Assembly (NCBI GenBank): GCA_958298945.1
Contig: OY282608.1
Location: 73,332,806-73,396,805 of the forward strand
Length of the DNA stretch: 64,000 nucleotides
Direction: 5' to 3'
From: Atherix ibis
Lineage: Eukaryota > Arthropoda > Insecta > Diptera > Athericidae
Part shown: in pieces, positions 39,501-53,569 of the stretch
How positions within the stretch are numbered: the first letter of the stretch is position 1
Layout: each line of letters starts with the position of its first letter
The notes under the pieces: model-generated
Seen by the model: the letters and a program-made list of their open reading frames with translations, nothing else
Databases searched by the model: none
Told to the model about the DNA's origin: nothing
Program-made: the position numbers and the translations under genes

Positions 39501-42253
39501 AAACGAACAAACCAACAAACCAAGAAACCACCAAACCAACAAACCAAAAAACAAACAAACCAGCAAACCAACAAACCAACAAACCAACAAACCAGCAAGC
39601 CAACAAACCAAAAAACCAAAAAAACAACAAACCAACAAACCAACAAACCAACAAGCCATAAGCCAACAAACCAACATTCCAACAAACGAACAAACCAACA
39701 AACCAACAACCCAACAAACCAACAAACGGACAAACCAACAAACCAACAAACCAACAAACCAACAAACCAACAAGCCAACAAACCAATAAAGCAACAAACG
39801 AACAAACCACCAAAACCAACAAAACAACAAACAAACAAACCAACAAACCAAGTAACCAACAAATAAACAAAACAACAAACCAACAAACCAACAAACCAAC
39901 AAACCAACAAGCCAACAAGCCAACAAACCAACAAACCAACAAACCAACAACACAACAAACCAACAAACGAACAAGCCAACAAACCAACAAACGAACAAAC
40001 CAACAAACCAAGTAACGAAAAAACCAACAAACCAACAAACCAACAAGCCAACAAACCAACAAGCCATTAAGCCAACAAACCAACAAACTAACAAACCAAC
40101 AAACCAACAATCCAACAATCCAACAAGCCAACAAGCCAAAAAGCCAACAAACCAACAAACCAACAAACCAAAAAACCAACAAACGAACAAACCAACAAAC
40201 CAACAAACCAACAAACCAACAAACCAACAAACCAACAAACCAACAAACCAACAAACCAACAAACCAACAAACCAACAAACCAACAAACCAAGAAACCAAC
40301 AAACCAACAAACCAACAAACCAACAAACCAACAAACCAACAAACCAACAAACCAACAAACCAACAAGCCAACAAGCCAACAAACTAACAAGACAACAAAC
40401 GAGCAAACCAACAAACAAACAAACAAACAAACCAACAAACCAACAAACCAACAAACCAACAAACCAACAAACAAACAAACCAACAAACCAACAAACCAAC
40501 AAACCAACAAACCAACAAACCAACAAACCAACAAGCCAACAAACCAATAAACCAACAAAAAATAAACCAACAAACCAACAAACCAACAAACAAATAAACC
40601 AACAAACCAACAAACAAATAAACCAACAAGCCAACAAGCCAACAAACCAGCAAGCCAACAAACGAACAAACCAACAACCCAACAAACCAACAAACCAACA
40701 AGTCAACAAACCAACAAACCAACAAACAAATAATCGAACAAACCAACACACTAATAAACAAATAAACCAACAAACCAACAAACCAAAAAACCAATAAGCC
40801 AACAAGCCAACAAATCAACAAGCAAACAAACCAACAAACAAACAAACCAACAACCAACAAACCAACAAACCAACAAACGAACAAACCAACAAACCAACAA
40901 ACCAACAAACCAACAAGCTAACAAACCAATAAAGCAACAAACAAACAAACGAACAAACCACCAAAACCAACAAACCAACAAACAAACAAACCAACAAACC
41001 AACAAACCAACAAGCCAACAAGCCAACAAACCAACAAGCCAATAAACCAACAGACGAACAAACGAACAAACCAACAAGCCAACAAACCAACAAACGGACA
41101 AACCAACAAACCAACAAACCAACAAACCAACAAACCAACAAGCTAACAAACCAATAAAGCAACAAACGAACAAACGAACAAACCACCAAAACCAACAAAC
41201 CAACAAACCAACAAACAAACAAACCAACAAACCAACAAACCAACAAGCCAAAAAGCCAACAAACCAACAAGCCAACAAACCAACAACCCAACAAACCAAC
41301 AAACGAACAAACCAACAAACCAACAAACGAACAAACCAACAAACCAAGTAACGAAAAAACCAACAAACCAACAAACCAACAAGCCAACAAACCAACAAGC
41401 CAACAAGCCAACAAACCAACAAACCAACAAACCAACAAACCAACAATCCAACAAGCCAACAAGCCAAAAAACCAACAAACCAACAAACCAACAAACCAAA
41501 AAACTAACAAACGAACAAACCATCAAACCAACAAACCAACAAACCAACAAACCAACAAACCAACAAACCAACAAACCAACAAACCAACAAACCAACAAAC
41601 CAACAAACCAAGAAACCAACAAACCAAGAAACCAACAAACCAACAAACCAACAAACCAACAAACCAACAAGCCAACAAGCCAACAAACTAACAAGACAAC
41701 AAACGAGCAAACCAACAAACAAACAAACAAACAAACCAACAAACCAACAAACCTACAAACCAACAAACCAACAAACAAACAAACCAACAAACCAACAAAC
41801 CAACAAACCAACAAACCAACAAGCCAACAAACCAATAAACCAACAAAAAATAAACCAACAAACCAACAAACCAACAAACAAATAAACCAACAAACCAACA
41901 AACCAACAACCAAACAAACCAACAAGCCAACAAGCCAACAAACCAGCAAGCCAACAAACGAACAAACCAACAAACCAACAAACCAACAAGTCAACAAACC
42001 AACAAACCAACAAACAAATAATCGAACAAACCAACACACTAATAAACAAATAAACCAACAAACCAACAAACCAAAAAACCAACAAGCGAACAAGCCAACA
42101 AACCAACAAACCAACAATCCAACAAACGGACAAACCAACAAACCAACAAGCCAACAAACCAACAAACCAACAAACGAACAAACCAACAAACCAACAAACC
42201 AACAAACCAACAAACCAACCAACAAACTAACAAACAAACAAACCAACAAACCA

Positions 42254-43060
42254 AGTAACCAACAAATAAACAAAACAACAAACCAACAAACCAACAAACC
42301 AACAAGCCAAAAAGCCAACAAACCAACAAGCCAACAAACCAACAAACGGACAAACCAACAAACCAACAAACGAACAAACCAACAAACCAAGTAACGAAAA
42401 AATCAACAAACCAACAAACCAACAAGCCAACAAACCAACAAGCCAACAAGCCAACAAACCAACAAACCAACAAACCAACAAACCAACAATCCAACAACCC
42501 AACAAGCCAAAAAACCAACAAAACAACAAACCAACAAACCAAAAAACCAACAAACGAACAAACCAACAAACCAACAAACCAACAAACCAACAAACCAACA
42601 AACCAACAAACCAACAAAACAACAAACCATCAAACCAACAAACCAACAAACCAACAACCCAACAAACCAACAAACCAACAAACCAACAAACCAACAAACC
42701 AACAAACCAACAAACCAACAAACCAAGTAACCAACAAAAGAACAAAACAACAAACCAACAAACCAACAAACCAATAAGCCAACAAGCCAACAAACCAACA
42801 AGCCAAAAAACCAACAACCCAACAAACCAACAAACGAACAAACCAACAAACCAACAAACGAACAAACCAACAAACCAAGTAACGAAAAAACCAACAAACC
42901 AACAAACCAACAAGCCAACAAACCAACAAGCCAACAAGCCAACAAACCAACAAACCAACAAACCAACAAACCAACAATCCAACAAGCCAACAAGCCAAAA
43001 AACCAACAAACCAACAAACCAACAAACCAACAAACCAAAAAACCAACAAACGAACAAACC
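42254..43060. repeat. Second pair of about 480-bp sub-repeats
   Basis: AGTAACC occurs at 42254 and 42726, and AGTAACG at about 42390 and 42879, spacings of 472 and 489 bp. This is a diverged pair of the same sub-repeat seen at 35.4-36.6 kb, with internal unit gains and losses. AGTAACG at about 47313 and 47500 shows a shortened version of the same spacing. Confidence 0.7.
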
Positions 43061-46000
43061 AACAAACCATTAAACCAACAAACCAACAAACCAACAAACC
43101 AACAAACCAACAAACCAACAAACCAACAAACCAACAAACCAAGAAACCAAGAAACCAACAAACCAACAAACCAACAAACCAACAAACCAACAAACCAACA
43201 AACCAACAAACCAACAAACCAACAAACCAACAAACCAACAAGCCAACAAACTAACAAGACAACAAACGAGCAAACCAACAAACAAACAAACAAACAAACC
43301 AACAAACCAACAAACCAACAAACCAACAAACCAACAAACAAACAAACCAAAAACCAACAAACCAACAAACCAACAAACCAACAAGCCAACAAACCAATAA
43401 ACCAACAAAAAATAAACCAACAAACCAACAAACCTACAAACAAATAAACCAACAAACCAACAAACCAACAACCAAACAAACCAACAAGCCAACAAACCAG
43501 CAAGCCAACAAATGAACAAACCAACAAACCAACAAACCAACAAGTCAACAAACCAACAAACCAACAAACAAATAATCGAACGAACCAACAAACCAACAAA
43601 CCAACAAACCAACAAACCAACAAGCCAACAAACCAACAAACCAACAGACGAACAAACGAACAAACCAATAAACCAACAAACCAACAAACGAACAAACCAA
43701 GAAACCAAGAAACCACCAAACCAACAAACCAAAAAACAAACAAACCAACAAACCAACAAACCAACAAACCAACAAACCAGCAAGCCAACAAACAAAAAAA
43801 CCAAAAAAACAACAAACCAACAAACCAACAAACCAACAAGCCAACAAGCCAACAAACCAACAATCCAACAAACGAACAAACCAACAAACCAACAAGCCAA
43901 CAAACCAACAAACGGACAAACCAACAAACCAACAAACCAACAAACCAACAAACCAACAAGCCAACAAACCAATAAAGCAACAAACGAACACACGAACAAA
44001 CCAACAAACGAACAAACCAACAAACCAACAAACCAACAAACCAACAAACCAACAAACCAACAAACCAACAAACCAACAAACCAAGAAACCAAGAAACCAA
44101 CAAACCAACAAACCAACAAACGAACAAACCAACAAACCAACAAACCAACAAACCAACAAGCCAACAAACTAACAAGACAACAAACGAGCAAACCAACAAA
44201 CAAACAAACAAACAAACCAACAAACCAACAAACCAACAAACCAACAAACCAACAAACAAACAAACCAACAAACCAAAAACCAACAAACCAACAAATCAAC
44301 AAGCCAACAAACCAATAAACCAACAAAAAATAAACCAACAAACCAACAAACCAACAAACAAATAAACCAACAAACCAACAAACCAACAAACAATCAAACC
44401 AACAAGCCAACAAGCCAACAAACCAGCAAGCCAACAAACGAACAAACGAACAAACCAACAAACCAACAAACCAACAAGTCAACAAACCAACAAACCAACA
44501 AACAAATAATCGAACAAACCAACACACTAATAAACAAATAAACCAACAAACCAACAAACCAAAAAACCAACAAGCCAACAAGCCAACAAACCAACAAACC
44601 AACAAGCCAACAAACCAACAAACAAACAAACCAACAAGCCAACAAACCAATAAACCAACAAACGAACAAACCAACAAACCAACAAACCAACAAACCAACA
44701 AACCAACAAACCAACAAACCAACAAACCAACAAACCAAGAAACCAACAAACCAACAAACCAACAAACCAACAAACCAACAAACCAACAAACCAACAAACC
44801 AACAAACCAACAAACCAACAAACCAACAAACCAACAAACCAAGAAACCAACAAACCAACAAACCAACAAACCAACAAACCAACAAACCAACAAACCAACA
44901 AACCAACAAGCCAACAAACTAACAAGACAACAAACGAACAAACCAACAAACAAACAAACAAACACACAAACAAACCAACAAACCAACAAACCAACAAACC
45001 AACAAACAAACAAACCAACAAACCAACAAACCAACAAACCAACAAGCCAACAAATCAATAAACCAACAAAAAATAAACCAACAAACCAACAAACCAACAA
45101 ACAAATAAACCAACAAACCAACAAACCAACAAACAAACAAACCAACAAGCCAACAAGCCAACAAACCAGCAAGCCAACAAACGAACAAACCAACAAACGG
45201 ACAAACCAACAAACCAACAAACCAACAAACCAACAAACCAACAAACCAACAAGAAAACAAACCAATAAAGCAACAAACGAACACACGAACAAACCACCAA
45301 AACCAACAAACCAACAAACAAACAAACCAACAAACCAATTTACCAACAAATAAACAAAACAACAAACCAACAAACCAACAAACCAACAAGCCAACAAGCC
45401 AACAAACCAACAAGCCAACAAACCAACAACCCAAAAAACCAACAAACGAACAAACCAACAAGCCAACAAACCAACAAACGGACAAACCAACAAACCAACA
45501 AACCAACAAACCAACAAACCAACAAGCCAACAAACCAATAAAGCAACAAACGAACACACAAACAAACCACCAAAACCAACAAACCAACAAACAAACAAAC
45601 CAACAAACCAAGTAACCAACAAATAAACAAAACAACAAACCAACAAACCAACAAACCAACAAGCCAACAAGCCAACAAACCAACAAGCCAACAAACCAAC
45701 AAACCAACAAACCAACAAACCAACAATCCAACAAGCCAACAAGCCAAAAAACTAACAAATCAACAAACCAACAAACCAAAAAACCAACAAACGAACAAAC
45801 GAACAAACCAACAAACCAACAAACCAACAAACCAACAGACCAACAAACCAACAAACCAACAAACCAAGAAACCAACAAACCAACAAACCAACAAACCAAC
45901 AAACCAACAAACCAACAAGCCAACAAACTAACAAGACAACAAACGAGCAAACCAACAAACAAACAAACAAACAAACCAACAAACCAACAAACCAACAAAC

Positions 46001-46675
46001 CAACAAACCAACAAACAAACAAACCAACAATCCAACAAACCAACAAACCAACAAACCAACAAGCCAACAAACCAATAAACCAACAAAAAATAAACCAACA
46101 AACCAACAAACCAACAAACAAATAAACCAACAAACCAACAAACCAACAAATAATCAAACCAACAAGCCAACAAGCCAACAAACCAGCAAGCCAACAAACG
46201 AACAAACCACCAAACCAACAAACCAACAAACCAACAAACCAACAAACCAACAAGTCAACAAACCAACAAACCAACAAACAAATAATCGAACAAACCAACA
46301 CACTAATAAACAAATAAACCAACAAACCAACAAACCAAAAAACCAACAAGCCAACAAGCCAACAAACCAACAAACCTACAAGCCAACAAACCAACAAACA
46401 AACAAACCAACAAGCCAACAAACCAACAAACCAACAAACGAACAAACCAACAAACCAACAAACCAACAAAGCAACAAACCAACAAACCAACAAGCCAACA
46501 AGCCAACAAACCAACAAACCAGCAAACCAACAAACCAACAAACCAACAAACCAACAAACCAACAAACCAACAAACCAAGAAACCAACAAACCAACAAACC
46601 AACAAACCAACAAACCAACAAACCAACAAGCCAACAAGCCAACAAACTAACAAGACAACAAACGAGCAAACCAAC

Positions 46676-46707
46676 AAACAAACAAACAAACAAACAAACA
46701 AACAAAC
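46676..46707. repeat. Expanded AAAC microsatellite (8 copies)
   Basis: The AAAC run that follows the CTAACAAGAC mark is typically five copies (for example 36710-36729), seven at 49525-49552 and eight here. It is a pure run of the half-unit, consistent with slippage at a defined place in the family E unit. Confidence 0.85.
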
Positions 46708-48659
46708 CAACAAACCAACAAACCAACAAACCAACAAACAAACAAACCAACAAACCAACAAACCAACAAACCAACAAACCAACAAGCCAACAAACCAATA
46801 AACCAACAAAAAATAAACCAACAAACCAACAAACCAACAAAACAAATAAACCAACAAACCAACAAACCAACAACCAAACAAACCAACAAGCCAACAAGCC
46901 AACAAACCAGCAAGCCAACAAACGAACAAACCAACAAACCAACAAACCAACAAACCAACAAACCAATAAGTCAACAAACCAACAAACCAACAAACAAATA
47001 ATCGAACAAACCAATACACCAATAAACAAATAAACCAACAAACCAACAAACCAAAAAACCAACAAGCCAACAAGCCAACAAACCAACAAACCAACAAACC
47101 AACAAACCGACAAACCAACAAACCAACCAACAAACCAACAAACAAACAAACCAACAAACCAAGTAACCAACAAATAAACAAAACAACAAACCAACAAACC
47201 AACAAACCAACAAGCCAACAAGCCAACAAACCAACAAGCCAACAAACCAACAACCCAACAAACCAACAAACGAACAAACCAACAAACCAACAAACGAACA
47301 AACCAACAAACCAAGTAACGAAAAAACCAACAAACCAACAAACCAACAAGCCAACAAATAAACAAAACAACAAACCAACAAACCAACAAACCAACAAGCC
47401 AACAAGCCAACAAACCAACAAGCCAACAAACCAACAACCCAACAAACCAACAAACGAACAAACCAACAAACCAACAAACGAACAAACCAACAAACCAAGT
47501 AACGAAAAAACCAACAAACCAACAAACCAACAAGCCAACAAACCAACAAGCCAACAAGCCAACAAACCAACAAACCAACAAACCAACAAACCAACAAACC
47601 AACAAACCAACAAACCAACAATCCAACAAGCCAACAAGCCAAAAACCTAACAAACCAACAAACCAACAAACCAAAAAACCAACAAACGAACAAACCAACA
47701 AACCAACAAACCAACAAACCAACAAACCAACAAACCAACAAACCAACAAACCGACAAACCAACAAACCAACAAACCAACAAACCAACAAATCAACAAACC
47801 AACAAACCAACAAACCAACAAGCCAACAAACCAACAAACCAACAAACCAACAAGCCAACAAACTAACAAGACAACAAACGAGCAAACCAACAAACAAACA
47901 AATAAACAAACCAACAAACCAACAAACCAACAAACCAACAAACCAACAAACCAACAAACCAACAAACCAACAAGCCAACAAACTAATAAAGCAACAAACA
48001 AACACACGAACAAACCACCAAAACCAACAAACCAACAAACAAACAAACAAACAAACCAAGTAACCAACAAATAAACAAAACAACAAACCAACAAACCAAC
48101 AAACCAACAAGCCAACAAGCCAACAAGCCAACAAACCAACAAACCAACAAGCCAACAAACCAACAACCCAACAAACCAACAAACGAACAAACCAACAAGC
48201 CAACAAACCAACAAACGGACAAACCAACAAACCAACAAACCAACAAACCAACAAACCAACAAGCCAACAAACCAATAAAGCAACAAACGAACACACGAAC
48301 AAACCACCAAAACCAACAAACCAACAAACAAACAAACCAACAAACCAAGTAACCAACAAATAAACAAAACAACAAACCAACAAACCAACAAACCAACAAG
48401 CCAACAAGCCAACAAACCATCAAGCCAACAAACCAACAACCCAACAAACCAACAAACGAACAAACCAACAAACCAACAAACGAACAAACCAACAAACCAA
48501 GTAACGAAAAAACCAACAAACCAACAAACCAACAAGCCAACAAACCAACAAGCCAACAAGCCAACAAACCAACAAACCAACAAACCAACAAACCAACAAT
48601 CCAACAAGCCAACAAGCCAAAAAACTAACAAACCAAAAAACCAACAAACCAAAAAACCA

Positions 48660-50790
48660 ACAAACGAACAAACCAACAAACCAACAAACCAACAAACCAA
48701 CAAACCAACATACCAACAAACCAACAAACCAAGAAAACAACAAACCAACAAACCAACAAACCAACAAACCAACAAACCAACAAACCAACAAACCAACAAA
48801 CCAACAAACCAACAAGCCAACAAACTAACAAGACAACAAACGAGCAAACCAACAAACAAACAAACAAACAAACCAACAAACCAACAAACCAACAAACCAA
48901 CAAACCAACAAACCAACAAACAAACAAACCAACAAACCAACAAACCAACAAACCAACAAACCAACAAACCAACAAGCCAACAAACCAATAAACCAACAAA
49001 AAATAAACCAACAAACCAACAAATCAACAAACAAATAAACCAACAAACCAACAAACCAACAAACAATCAAACCAACAAGCCAACAAGCCAACAAACCAGC
49101 AAGCCAACAAACAAACAAACCAACAAACCAACAAACCAACAAACCAACAAGTCAACAAACCAACAAACCAACAAACAAATAATCGAACAAACCAACACAC
49201 TAATAAACAAATAAACCAACAAACCAACAAACCAAAAAACCAACAAGCCAACAAGCCAACAAACCAACAAACCAACAAGCCAACAAACCAACAAACAAAC
49301 AAACCAACAAGCCAACAAACCAACAAACCAACAAACGAACAAACCAACAAACCAACAAACCAACAAACCAACAAACCAACAAACCAACAAGCCAACAAAC
49401 CAACAAACCAACAAACCAACAAACCAACAAACCAACAAACCAACAAACCAACAAACCAACAAACCAACAAACCAACAAGCCAACAAGCCAACAAACTAAC
49501 AAGACAACAAACGAGCAAACCAACAAACAAACAAACAAACAAACAAACAAACCAACAAACCAACAAACCAACAAACCAACAAACCAACAAACAAACAAAC
49601 CAACAAACCAACAAACCAACAAACCAACAAACAAACAGGCCAACAAGCCAATACACCAACAAAAAATAAACCAACAAACCAACAAACCAACAAACAAATA
49701 AACCAACAAACCAACAAACCAACAACCAAACAAACCAACAAGCCAACAAGCCAACAAACCAGCAAGCCAACAAACGAACAAACCAACAAACCAACAAACC
49801 AACAAACCAACAAGTCAACAAACCAACAAACCAACAAACAAATAATCGAACAAACCAACACACTAATAAACAAATAAACCAACAAACCAACAAACCAAAA
49901 AACCAACAAGCCAACAAGCCAACAAACCAACAAACCAACAATCCAACAAACGGACAAACCAACAAACCAACAAGCCAACAAACCAACAAACCAACAAACG
50001 AACAAACCAACAAACCAACAAACCAACAAACCAACAAAGCAACCAACAAACCAACAAACAAACAAACCAACAAACCAAGTAACCAACAAATAAACAAAAC
50101 AACAAACCAACAAACCAACAAACCAACAAACCAACAAGCCAACAAGCCAACAAACCAACAAGCCAACAAACCAACAACCCAACAAACCAACAAACGAACA
50201 AACCAACAAACCAACAAACGAACAAACCAAAAAACCAAGTAACGAAAAAACCAACAAACCAACAAACCAACAAGCCAACAAACCAACAAGCCAACAAGCC
50301 AACAAACCAACAAACTAACAAACCAACAAACCAACAATCCAACAAGCCAACAAGCCAAAAAACCAACAAACCAACAAACCAACAAACCAAAAAACCAACA
50401 AACGAACAAACGAACAAACCAACAAACCAACAAACCAACAAACCAACAAACCAACAAACCAAGTAACCAACAAACAAACAAAACAACAAACCAGCAAACC
50501 AATAAGCCAACAAGCCAACAAACCAACAACCCAACAAACCAACAACCCAACAAACTAACAAACCAACAAACCAACAAACCATCAAACCAACAAACCAACA
50601 AACCAACAAACCAACAAACCAACAAACCAACAAACCAACAAACCAACAAACCAACAAACCAACAAACCAAGTAACCAACAAACAAACAAACCAACAAACC
50701 AACAAACCAACAAACCAACAAACCAACAAGCCAACAAACCAATAAACCAACAAAAAATAAACCAACAAACCAACAAACCAACAAACCAAC
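48660..50790. repeat. About 2.15-2.19-kb tandem duplication, copy 1
   Basis: This copy aligns to 50.81-52.97 kb at offsets of 2153, 2145 and then 2185 bp. The 40-bp change lies between about 49.2 and 49.5 kb. It contains the CATACC mark near 48,711, CTAACAAGAC near 48.83 and 49.50 kb, an AACAGGCC unit near 49,637, AGTAACC/AGTAACG marks and an AAAAAATAAACC mark near 50,752. It diverges from copy 2 soon after that mark. Confidence 0.85.
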
Positions 50791-50811
50791 AAACCAACAA
50801 ACCAAAAAACC

Positions 50812-52970
50812 AACAAACGAACAAACCAACAAACCAACAAACCAACAAACCAACAAACCAACATACCAACAAACCAACAAACCAAGAAAACAACAAACCA
50901 ACAAACCAACAAACCAACAAACCAACAAACCAACAAACCAACAAACCAACAAACCAACAAACCAACAAGCCAACAAACTAACAAGACAACAAACGAGCAA
51001 ACCAACAAACAAACAAACAAACAAACCAACAAACCAACAAACCAACAAACCAACAAACCAACAAACCAACAAACAAACAAACCAACAAACCAACAAACCA
51101 ACAAACCAACAAACCAACAAGCCAACAAACCAATAAACCAACAAAAAATAAACCAACAAACCAACAAATCAACAAACAAATAAACCAACAAACCAACAAA
51201 CCAACAAACAATCAAACCAACAAGCCAACAAGCCAACAAACCAGCAAGCCAACAAACGAACAAACCAACAAACCAACAAACCAACAAACCAACAAGTCAA
51301 CAAACCAACAAACCAACAAACAAATAATCGAACAAACCAACACACTAATAAACAAATAAACCAACAAACCAACAAACCAAAAAACCAACAAGCCAACAAG
51401 CCAACAAACCAACAAACCAACAAGCCAACAAACCAACAAACAAACAAACCAACAAGCCAACAAACCAACAAACCAACAAACGAACAAACCAACAAACCAA
51501 CAAACCAACAAACCAACAAACCAACAAACCAACAAGCCAACAAACCAACAAACCAACAAACCAACAAACCAACAAACCAACAAACCAACAAACCAACAAA
51601 CCAACAAACCAACAAGCCAACAAACCAACAAACCAACAAACCAACAAACCAACAAACCAACAAGCCAACAAGCCAACAAACTAACAAGACAACAAACGAG
51701 CAAACCAACAAACAAACAAACAAACAAACAAACAAACCAACAAACCAACAAACCAACAAACCAACAAACCAACAAACAAACAAACCAACAAACCAACAAA
51801 CCAACAAACCGACAAACAAACAGGCCAACAAGCCAATACACCAACAAAAAATAAACCAACAAACCAACAAACCAACAAACAAATAAACCAACAAACCAAC
51901 AAACCAACAACCAAACAAACCAACAAGCCAACAAGCCAACAAACCAGCAAGCCAACAAACGAACAAACCAACAAACCAACAAACCAACAAACCAACAAGT
52001 CAACAAACCAACAAACCAACAAACAAATAATCGAACAAACCAACACACTAATAAACAAATAAACCAACAAACCAACAAACCAAAAAACCAACAAGCCAAC
52101 AAGCCAACAAACCAACAAACCAACAATCCAACAAACGGACAAACCAACAAACCAACAAGCCAACAAACCAACAAACCAACAAACGAACAAACCAACAAAC
52201 CAACAAACCAACAAACCAACAAAGCAACCAACAAACCAACAAACAAACAAACCAACAAACCAAGTAACCAACAAATAAACAAAACAACAAACCAACAAAC
52301 CAACAAACCAACAAACCAACAAGCCAACAAGCCAACAAACCAACAAGCCAACAAACCAACAACCCAACAAACCAACAAACGAACAAACCAACAAACCAAC
52401 AAACGAACAAACCAACAAACCAAGTAACGAAAAAACCAACAAACCAACAAACCAACAAGCCAACAAACCAACAAGCCAACAAGCCAACAAACCAACAAAC
52501 TAACAAACCAACAAACCAACAATCCAACAAGCCAACAAGCCAAAAAACCAACAAATCAACAAACCAACAAACCAAAAAACCAACAAACGAACAAACGAAC
52601 AAACCAACAAACCAACAAACCAACAAACCAACAAACCAACAAACCAAGTAACCAACAAACAAACAAAACAACAAACCAACAAACCAATAAGCCAACAAGC
52701 CAACAAACCAACAACCCAACAAACCAACAACCCAACAAACTAACAAACCAACAAACCAACAAACCATCAAACCAACAAACCAACAAACCAACAAACCAAC
52801 AAACCAACAAACCAACAAACCAACAAACCAACAAACCAACAAACCAACAAACCAAGTAACCAACAAACAAACAAACCAACAAACCAACAAACCAACAAAC
52901 CAACAAACCAACAAGCCAACAAACCAATAAACCAACAAAAAATAAACCAACAAACCAACAAACCAACAAA
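50812..52970. repeat. About 2.15-2.19-kb tandem duplication, copy 2
   Basis: The marks and order match copy 1. Differences I can see include G at about 51810 where copy 1 has A (beside the AACAGGCC unit), CCAACAAACC at about 52414 where copy 1 has CCAAAAAACC, and CCAACAAACC at about 52676 where copy 1 has CCAGCAAACC. The low divergence suggests recent duplication or continuing exchange. Confidence 0.85.
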
Positions 52971-53569
52971 CAAATAAACCAACAAACCAACAAACCAACA
53001 AACCAACAAACAATCAAACCAACAAGCCAACAAGCCAACAAACCAGTAAGCCAACAAACGAACAAACCAACAAACCAACAAACCAACAAACCAACAAGTC
53101 AACAAACCAACAAACCAACAAACAAATACACGAACAAACCAACACACTAATAAACAAATAAACCAACCAACCAACAAACCAAAAAACCAACAAGCCAACA
53201 AGCCAACAAACCAACAAACCAACAAGCCAACAAACCAACAAACAAACAAACCAACAAGCCAACAAACCAACAAACCAACAAACGAACAAACCAACAAACC
53301 AACAAACCAACAAACCAACAAACCAACAAACCAACAAGCCAACAAACCAACAAACCAGCAAACCAACAAACCAACAAACCAACAAACCAACAAACCAACA
53401 AACCAACAAACCAAGAAACCAACAAACCAACAAACCAACAAACCAACAAACCAACAAACCAACAAACCAACAAGCCAACAAGCCAACAAACTAACAAGAC
53501 AACAAACGAGCAAACCAAAAAACAAACAAACAAACAAACAAACAAACCAACAAACCAACAAACCAACAA

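Noticed and set aside
35341..40374. A - strand open frame of about 1677 residues, and many others up to about 1340 residues, reading LVCWFVGL repeats
   Set aside because: The 8-mer is stop-free in every phase of both strands, several frames overlap in different phases, and the starts are TTG or GTG. One-base slips are uncompensated. No domain, signal or composition of a real protein is present.
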